The notes beneath the pieces were generated by a model. It ran no database searches. It was not told where the DNA came from and saw only the letters and a program-made list of their open reading frames with translations. Below, one piece after another: positions 59,165-64,000 of a stretch of DNA of 64,000 bases. Position 1 is the first letter of the stretch. The number at the start of each line of letters is the position of its first letter. Made by a program: the position numbers and the translations under genes. Origin of the DNA: Methylocystis bryophila (GTDB lineage: Bacteria > Pseudomonadota > Alphaproteobacteria > Rhizobiales > Beijerinckiaceae); contig NZ_AP027149.1 of assembly GCF_027925445.1 (NCBI RefSeq), forward strand, positions 62,001-126,000. Reading direction: 5' to 3'.

Positions 59165-60097
59165 GACGGGCGCCTCCACTGCGCTTTGCCTTGATCATCC
59201 CGCCGCGCGGCGGTTCCTGACGCCAGACAAAAGGCAAGACGGTCTTTTGTCAATTAACTTTATAAACTTTATCGTTTTTATTGTCATAATTCCAATCTCC
59301 TGTGTCTTGAACGCCACAGTTGGAGCCTAGCCAGGGCGCGCGCCGCTTCGGAAGCAAGGCGCCCGACCTTGACGAGCCTAAAAGCGAGGACAATTTGGCC
59401 TAAATTCCGGACGCGGAAGAGGGAAACCGGCAAAAAAGACTTCTGGTCGATCGCGACACGCCGCGTTAGCCCCCTACAAGCCGCGCCTCCTTCAAAGATC
59501 GCTCCTTCGGCAAGCGTCGATCCCTATGGCTTTCTTGCAACACCCTCCGAGAATTTTTCAAAAACGCGAAATTTGAGCTTTGCGGGAGTCCGAAAGCGAC
59601 TATGTTCGGCGAACAGTAATGGATTTACAGCCTGCGCTCCGCCAGCCATTGGCGGAGCACAGCAATGCTTCGCGGGCGGCGTTCCGGCGCCACATCGCCT
59701 GTTGCTATGATTAAATGGCAAGTTTCAGAGAATTTACGCGCAATCAGCTCTCTGCAAAGTGATTTTGCAGAGAGCCGCGCGCTTTTGTTGCCAGAACGAG
59801 CTACTTGCACGCCAATTGAGAATATTGCCTAGTAAGTATGCAGTCAGCGTTGCTTTATTAACAGGGTATTATAAGAATAGCCGATCGTTGCATATATGTC
59901 ACACACGCAGAAATACGTATTTGATACAGGATATGCCGTTGATCGAGCTGTGAATCGCTATATACTTTGAATGCGCGCTCTTCCGACACTAGGGAATGGT
60001 CTTAGCAAGCGAAGCGGATCCGGGGACTCGAAACCGCTTCGGGAGGCAGGACCGACAGGCAGTCCTCGAGCCCGGGCAGAGCGTAACGGAGCAGAGA
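59165..60097. other. 930-base region without a supported gene
   Basis: Open frames here lack ribosome sites and family likeness. The part near 59225-59253 has a possible minus-strand promoter (-35 TTGACA, 17-base spacer, -10 TTGTCT) for the OprP-like gene. A 9-bp hairpin GCTCCGCCA/TGGCGGAGC lies at 59636-59658. Bases 59820-59970 are unusually AT-rich for this genome and likely hold the promoter of the triple-barrel gene. Confidence 0.5.
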
Positions 60098-62977
60098 ATG
60101 AACAAGAGGTTTTCGCAGCGGTTCCGTCGTCTTGCGACGGTGAGCCTCCCGACGCTTCTGGCCGTCGGCGGTCTTGGCGCGACTCCCCTGCCAGCAGGCG
60201 CGGTGGATCTTTCCGGCTTGCTGGGAATGGGGACGCAAAGCGAGGAGCCGGCGACGAAGCCGCCGCCGCCGCCGCTCTCCGTGTTCGGGGACAGCATGCC
60301 CGAGCCCGGCCATGTGACGCTCTCGGTCATTCCGCACTTCGGCGAAAACGGCCATCTGCGGGTGGGCACGCAGAACGTCACCCAGCAGCAGGTCGCCTCG
60401 ACCCTTCCCGGCTGGTACTGGGATCCGGCGGTGAACTACACGACGATGCCACAGGCGCAGTTCCTGGAATCACAGAGCGTGACGCTCGCCTATGGCATCA
60501 TGAAGGATCTGTCGATCGTACTTCTGACCGGCACGCAGGAGAAGCACTCGCATCTTGTGGTCATGAACGCCGCGTCGGTGAACGGCAAGTCGATCGGCCA
60601 GTTCTTCACGCTCGACCCGCGCGGCACGAGCTATCCGGGCACCGACAGCCTGCTCGACACGCAGGCGGCGCTCATCTGGCGCGCCTATGAGGACAAGATC
60701 AACCGTGTGAAGCTCAATCTCGGCATGTCCTTCCCGACCGGCAGCAACCACAATATGGGCGGCGCCGTCCTGAATACTCAGGGAGGTTACGGCTTCCTTT
60801 ACGGCGCCAACGGGGTCGGGAACCAAATCAATCAGGCCTTCTATGGCATGCAGACCGGCACCAACACCTTCGACGTGCTGCCGGGCGTCATGTATGCTGG
60901 CGCGATCCTCCCCTGGTCCTGGGGCGTCTCCTACCGCGCGCGTCTCCCGCTCACCACGAATCCGGAAGGCTACAAGTGGGGCAATTACCAGGAGGCGAAC
61001 GGCTGGATCGGCTACACATGGTTCAAAGGCTTCACGACCACCTTCCGGTTGAATTACAGCGTTCAAAGCCAGATCTCCGGCGGCGATTTGTGGCTCATGG
61101 GCAAGCTGCCGAGCGCCAACCCCAATAACTACGGCGGCAAGGTGATCCAGGTCTTCGGCGGCGCCGACATTGACGGCGCGCTCCTGGGCGCTCCGGGCTT
61201 TTCGGTCGGCCTCGAGGCCGGCGTGCCCGTCTATCAGAACCTGAACGGCCCACAGCTCTCCAGAATCTGGCAGGCCGGCATGGCGCTGCGCTGGCGGGTC
61301 GGCGAGGAGCAAAAGGAAGAGAAGGTCTCGAAGGGCGGGATCTTCAAGGGGCCGGCGCCAGAGTCCACCAAGCCGCGCGCGCCGTGGGACGGCGTGTATG
61401 CGGGCGTGACCAGCGGCTACACCTTTGCGGCGAACACCGCCACCCACTTCACCTATGCGGGGTCCCCGGGCTCGCCGGGCTTCCTCAGCCTCTATGCGCA
61501 GGGGGCGCTTCCTGCGGAAGTCGATCTCAACAGCCAGGGCGTCATCGCCGGCGCAGAGGTCGGTTACAACCGGCAGCTCGCAGAGAAATATGTCGTCGGC
61601 CTCGAGGCGGATCTCTCGGGACTGGGCGTCGGCAACAGCAGCAAGGGCTCCTGGCAAGGAACGACGACGCCCGCCTATCTGCAGGCGGGCCGAAATCAGC
61701 ACTTCTTCGGAACGGTGCGCGCCCGCGCGGGCTATCTCGCAACGCCCGAAGTGCTTGTCTACGCCACGGGCGGCTTGGCCTTCGGCGAGAACGACCTCAA
61801 CGCGACCTATTTCGCTCCGACCCTGAAGCCCGCCCTTTACCTAGGCGGCAGCCAGTACGGACAGGTCGACATGTTTACCGGCTGGACCGCCGGCGCGGGC
61901 GTCGAGTGGCTGGTCAATCCCGCCTGGAGCCTGAAGGCCGAGTATCTCTACTACGACCTCGGCACGGTCAACACAGCGAACATCGGCCCGCTTTGGTACT
62001 CCATCACCAAGCCCGGATCCTGGTCGAACGCGGGCTACAGGGCCGACTTCAGCGGCAATGTCTTGCGCGTCGGCGTAAACTATCACTTCGGCAGAGATTC
62101 CGCCGATCCGGTGGCGCCCGGCGCGCCGCTTCTCGCCGCGGGTCTGCCCTCGACGAAAGGAGCGCCCGCGTCCGCGCCTCTGCCGCCTCAGTGGCACGGC
62201 CTCTACGCCGGCTTGAATGCGGGCGCCCGTATCGCCGGCGACGACGCGGTGAGCCACACGACCTACGCCACCGGCCCCGGCTTCGACGCCGGCACGGTCC
62301 TCGCCGGAACCTATCCCGTCAGGTTCTATAACGGCTCTGGCTTCATCGGCGGAGCGCAGGCCGGCTACAACTATCAGCTCGCTCTCGGCAAAGGCATGAA
62401 AGATCTGGTGCTGGGCGTCGAGACGGATATTCAGGGTCTCACAGCCTCGGACAGCGAATACGCCTCCAATCTGGCGTTGAGCTATCTGTCCCCCGGCGGC
62501 CACGTTTTCACGGGGACCAATTTCAACCGGAGCATCGACTACTTGGGCACGCTGCGCGGTCGTGTCGGCCTCGTGCTGAAACCGACTGTGCTCGCTTATG
62601 TGACCGGCGGCTTGGCCTATGGCGGCGTGAGCTTCAGCAGTCGGGGGATGAGCGACGTCATGACGGCGACGAGCGCCCTGGCGGGCGTCGGCTTTGGGGG
62701 CTCGAGCCTGTCGGACACGAAGGCCGGCTACGCGCTCGGCGGCGGCGTCGAGTGGGCGTTCCTGCCCAACTGGAGCCTCAAGGCCGAATATCTCTATTAC
62801 AACCTCGGCACGTACACGAGCCACGCGCCGCATCTCGAGATGTTGCTGGCGACCGGAGCGGCCGCTTCGAACACTGCAGGAGTTGATAGCCTCACTTTCG
62901 ACGGTCACGTGCTCCGCACCGGCGTGAACTATCACTTCAACGGCTTCGCGGCGGAGCCCGTGCTCGCCAAATACTGA
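60098..62977 (+). CDS. Three-barrel outer membrane protein (transporter barrel plus two Omp25/31-like barrels)
   Basis: 959 residues from the ATG at 60098 (GGAGCAGAG upstream). Signal peptide at about 1-36. Domain 1 (about 60-410) resembles the MetA-pathway phenol-degradation/SphA-like transporter barrel (GHVTLSVIPHFGENGHLRVG, ALPWSWGVSYRARLPLTTN-like strands). Domain 2 (about 430-670) begins PWDGVYAGVTSGYTFAANTA, has VGLEADLSGLGVG and ends VLRVGVNYHFG. Domain 3 (about 695-950) begins QWHGLYAGLNAGARIAGDDA and ends VLRTGVNYHFNG. Domains 2 and 3 share WSLKAEYLYYDLGT/WSLKAEYLYYNLGT, TGGLAFGENDL/TGGLAYGGVSF and VGYNRQL/AGYNYQL, so they are tandem Omp25/31-type barrels. Each is normally a separate protein. 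Confidence 0.8.
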   Translation: MNKRFSQRFRRLATVSLPTLLAVGGLGATPLPAGAVDLSGLLGMGTQSEEPATKPPPPPLSVFGDSMPEPGHVTLSVIPHFGENGHLRVGTQNVTQQQVASTLPGWYWDPAVNYTTMPQAQFLESQSVTLAYGIMKDLSIVLLTGTQEKHSHLVVMNAASVNGKSIGQFFTLDPRGTSYPGTDSLLDTQAALIWRAYEDKINRVKLNLGMSFPTGSNHNMGGAVLNTQGGYGFLYGANGVGNQINQAFYGMQTGTNTFDVLPGVMYAGAILPWSWGVSYRARLPLTTNPEGYKWGNYQEANGWIGYTWFKGFTTTFRLNYSVQSQISGGDLWLMGKLPSANPNNYGGKVIQVFGGADIDGALLGAPGFSVGLEAGVPVYQNLNGPQLSRIWQAGMALRWRVGEEQKEEKVSKGGIFKGPAPESTKPRAPWDGVYAGVTSGYTFAANTATHFTYAGSPGSPGFLSLYAQGALPAEVDLNSQGVIAGAEVGYNRQLAEKYVVGLEADLSGLGVGNSSKGSWQGTTTPAYLQAGRNQHFFGTVRARAGYLATPEVLVYATGGLAFGENDLNATYFAPTLKPALYLGGSQYGQVDMFTGWTAGAGVEWLVNPAWSLKAEYLYYDLGTVNTANIGPLWYSITKPGSWSNAGYRADFSGNVLRVGVNYHFGRDSADPVAPGAPLLAAGLPSTKGAPASAPLPPQWHGLYAGLNAGARIAGDDAVSHTTYATGPGFDAGTVLAGTYPVRFYNGSGFIGGAQAGYNYQLALGKGMKDLVLGVETDIQGLTASDSEYASNLALSYLSPGGHVFTGTNFNRSIDYLGTLRGRVGLVLKPTVLAYVTGGLAYGGVSFSSRGMSDVMTATSALAGVGFGGSSLSDTKAGYALGGGVEWAFLPNWSLKAEYLYYNLGTYTSHAPHLEMLLATGAAASNTAGVDSLTFDGHVLRTGVNYHFNGFAAEPVLAKY

Positions 62978-63372
62978 CCGAGGCCGCATCTCTCTCGAGG
63001 ATCGGCTCACATACGACCGGGGGGGCGCGCGGCGTCCCCCGGTTCGTTTTCGAATTGGCGCGCGCAGCAGCGGGGCGCGGCCCTCCCCTCCCCGCTCCGC
63101 CGTTTAGACCACTCTTTTGTAGCTCGGCATGTCCGTCCGGATGCTGGCGGCGCTCGCGCGTTTCCCGCGCGAACGGAATCGTTCGCGCGGGAAACGCGCC
63201 AAGTCATAAGACAAGCATGTCATGACCGGAGTAACGCTTCGCACTTTTCCGTGACGTGCTCTAGGCTTTCACTAAACGAGAATTTAGTTCCGGATGTCGC
63301 GTCGGCAGGCTAGACCAGCCTTGCCCGCCATGGTTCGGGACGCGGTCGGACCGCCACGGAGTTCATCGCAGC
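62978..63372. other. Intergenic region before the RND gene
   Basis: No supported gene in these 395 bases. It holds the composite repeat at 63118-63262 and, further on, the upstream part of the RND gene. Confidence 0.5.
63118..63262. repeat. Composite copy of the dispersed palindromic repeat
   Basis: GCGTTTCCCGCGCGAACGGA and its mirror TCGTTCGCGCGGGAAACGC (about 63158-63200) form an imperfect long hairpin. The part after 63205 (CATGTCATGACCGG...CGCTTCGCACTTTTCCGTGA) is the reverse complement of 1505-1545. It is the mirror-image partner of the copy at 1500-1727. Confidence 0.7.
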
Positions 63373-64000
63373 ATGATCGGCATTGTCCGGATCGCCCTAC
63401 AACGTCCGTACACTTTCGTTGTCATGGCGATGCTGATCCTGATTTTCGGGGTCAAGGCGTGGTTCCAGACGCCGACCGATATTTTTCCCAACATCGGCAT
63501 TCCCGTCATCAGCGTGGTGTGGACCTATAACGGCCTGCCGCCGGACGACATGTCGGGACGCATTGTCTATTTTTACGAGCGCACGCTGACGGCGCAGGTC
63601 AACGACATCGAGCACATCGAGTCGCAGTCCCTGCCGGGCTACGGGGTCGTCAAGGTCTACTTCCAGCCCAACGTCAAAATCGATTTCGCCATCGCGCAGG
63701 TGACGGCGGCCTCGCAGACGGTGCTCAAATTCCTGCCTGCCGGCGTGACCCCGCCCTATGTGCTGAGCTTCAATGCGTCGAGCGTGCCGGTGATCCAGCT
63801 CGCATTATCGAGCGACACGGCCTCCGACATCGAGCTCTTCGATTACGCGCAAAACTTCATCCGGCCGCAGCTTGCGACCGTAGCCGGCGCCGCCATCCCA
63901 TCGCCCTATGGCGGTAAGGTGCGGCAGGTGCAGGTCGAGATCGATCCGGCGAAGCTGCGCCGATACGGCCTTTCGGCCCAAGACGTCGGCGCGGCGCTCG
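63373..64000 (+). CDS. RND-family efflux pump inner-membrane subunit (partial, 5' end)
   Basis: The ATG at 63373 opens a frame of 209 codons that runs off the right edge. The start MIGIVRIALQRPYTFVVMAM is the first membrane helix of HAE1/AcrB-type pumps, followed by DIFPNIGIPVISVVWTYNGL, AQVNDIEHIESQSLPGYGVV, VKIDFAIAQVTAASQ and a PN1 subdomain ending at KLRRYGLSAQDVGAAL. It belongs to the family that exports drugs or metals driven by protons, as a trimer in a tripartite complex. The membrane-fusion partner is not upstream; it may lie beyond the window. Confidence 0.92.
   Translation, partial: MIGIVRIALQRPYTFVVMAMLILIFGVKAWFQTPTDIFPNIGIPVISVVWTYNGLPPDDMSGRIVYFYERTLTAQVNDIEHIESQSLPGYGVVKVYFQPNVKIDFAIAQVTAASQTVLKFLPAGVTPPYVLSFNASSVPVIQLALSSDTASDIELFDYAQNFIRPQLATVAGAAIPSPYGGKVRQVQVEIDPAKLRRYGLSAQDVGAAL

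Noticed and set aside
59636..59658. Terminator hairpin
   Set aside because: The stem is good, but no U-run follows on either strand and no gene ends nearby.

Overview
The window is a GC-rich alphaproteobacterial chromosome segment. Gene content (FdxD-like and NifW-like nitrogen-fixation relatives, a PQQ-associated CXXCW protein, a copper-type TonB receptor, an Irr-type iron box, an alphaproteobacterial LexA box at recA) suggests Hyphomicrobiales, perhaps a methylotroph or methanotroph of the Methylocystis/Methylosinus kind. The genus is inference; no rRNA or methane monooxygenase gene is present to settle it.

Layout. 1-4 kb: molybdenum-associated genes (DUF2478, YqeB-like) with a ModE-box-like palindrome upstream, then a group III truncated haemoglobin, a 75-residue protein resembling an internally deleted NifW, a FdxD-type [2Fe-2S] ferredoxin and an exported SAM methyltransferase. 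4-13 kb: housekeeping and small genes (DUF1810, CXXCW protein, plsC, thpR, TesA-like esterase, LolD/YbbA-type ABC ATPase, TrmN6-like methylase, polyprenyl synthase, DUF2252), separated by copies of dispersed palindromic repeats.

13.25-23.65 kb: a compact 10.4-kb element in the 3' end of tRNA-Trp, bounded by a 16-bp direct repeat. It carries a tyrosine integrase, a MerR-like regulator behind a palindrome-containing promoter, a RepA-type helicase whose 3' end holds an iteron-like array, and a nearly gapless, overlapping operon for a capsid and DNA packaging (head closure, large terminase, HNH nuclease, HK97 capsid, prohead protease, connector, portal). It has no tail, lysis or recognisable small-terminase gene. 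This is the architecture of a capsid-forming phage satellite (cf-PICI-like) and is the most notable object in the window.

23.6-46.6 kb: core chromosome, including recA with a candidate LexA box, an EpsD-like lipoprotein, recO, hspQ, a glycosyltransferase, mutY divergent from a DciA-like gene, bfd-bfr behind an Irr-type box, a 604-residue orphan membrane protein, a XRE-cupin regulator, an aminotransferase, a sterol-desaturase-family protein, a 41-residue membrane peptide with its own promoter and terminator, two peptidoglycan enzymes, and a ParE-like toxin with an unusual partner.

46.9-64 kb: an envelope-rich region with a copper-type TonB receptor plus a DUF2946-like gene, pheS without pheT next to it, a DcaP-like porin, an OFA-type MFS carrier, an OprP-like porin, a 959-residue protein with three successive beta-barrel domains, and the start of an RND pump cut by the window end.
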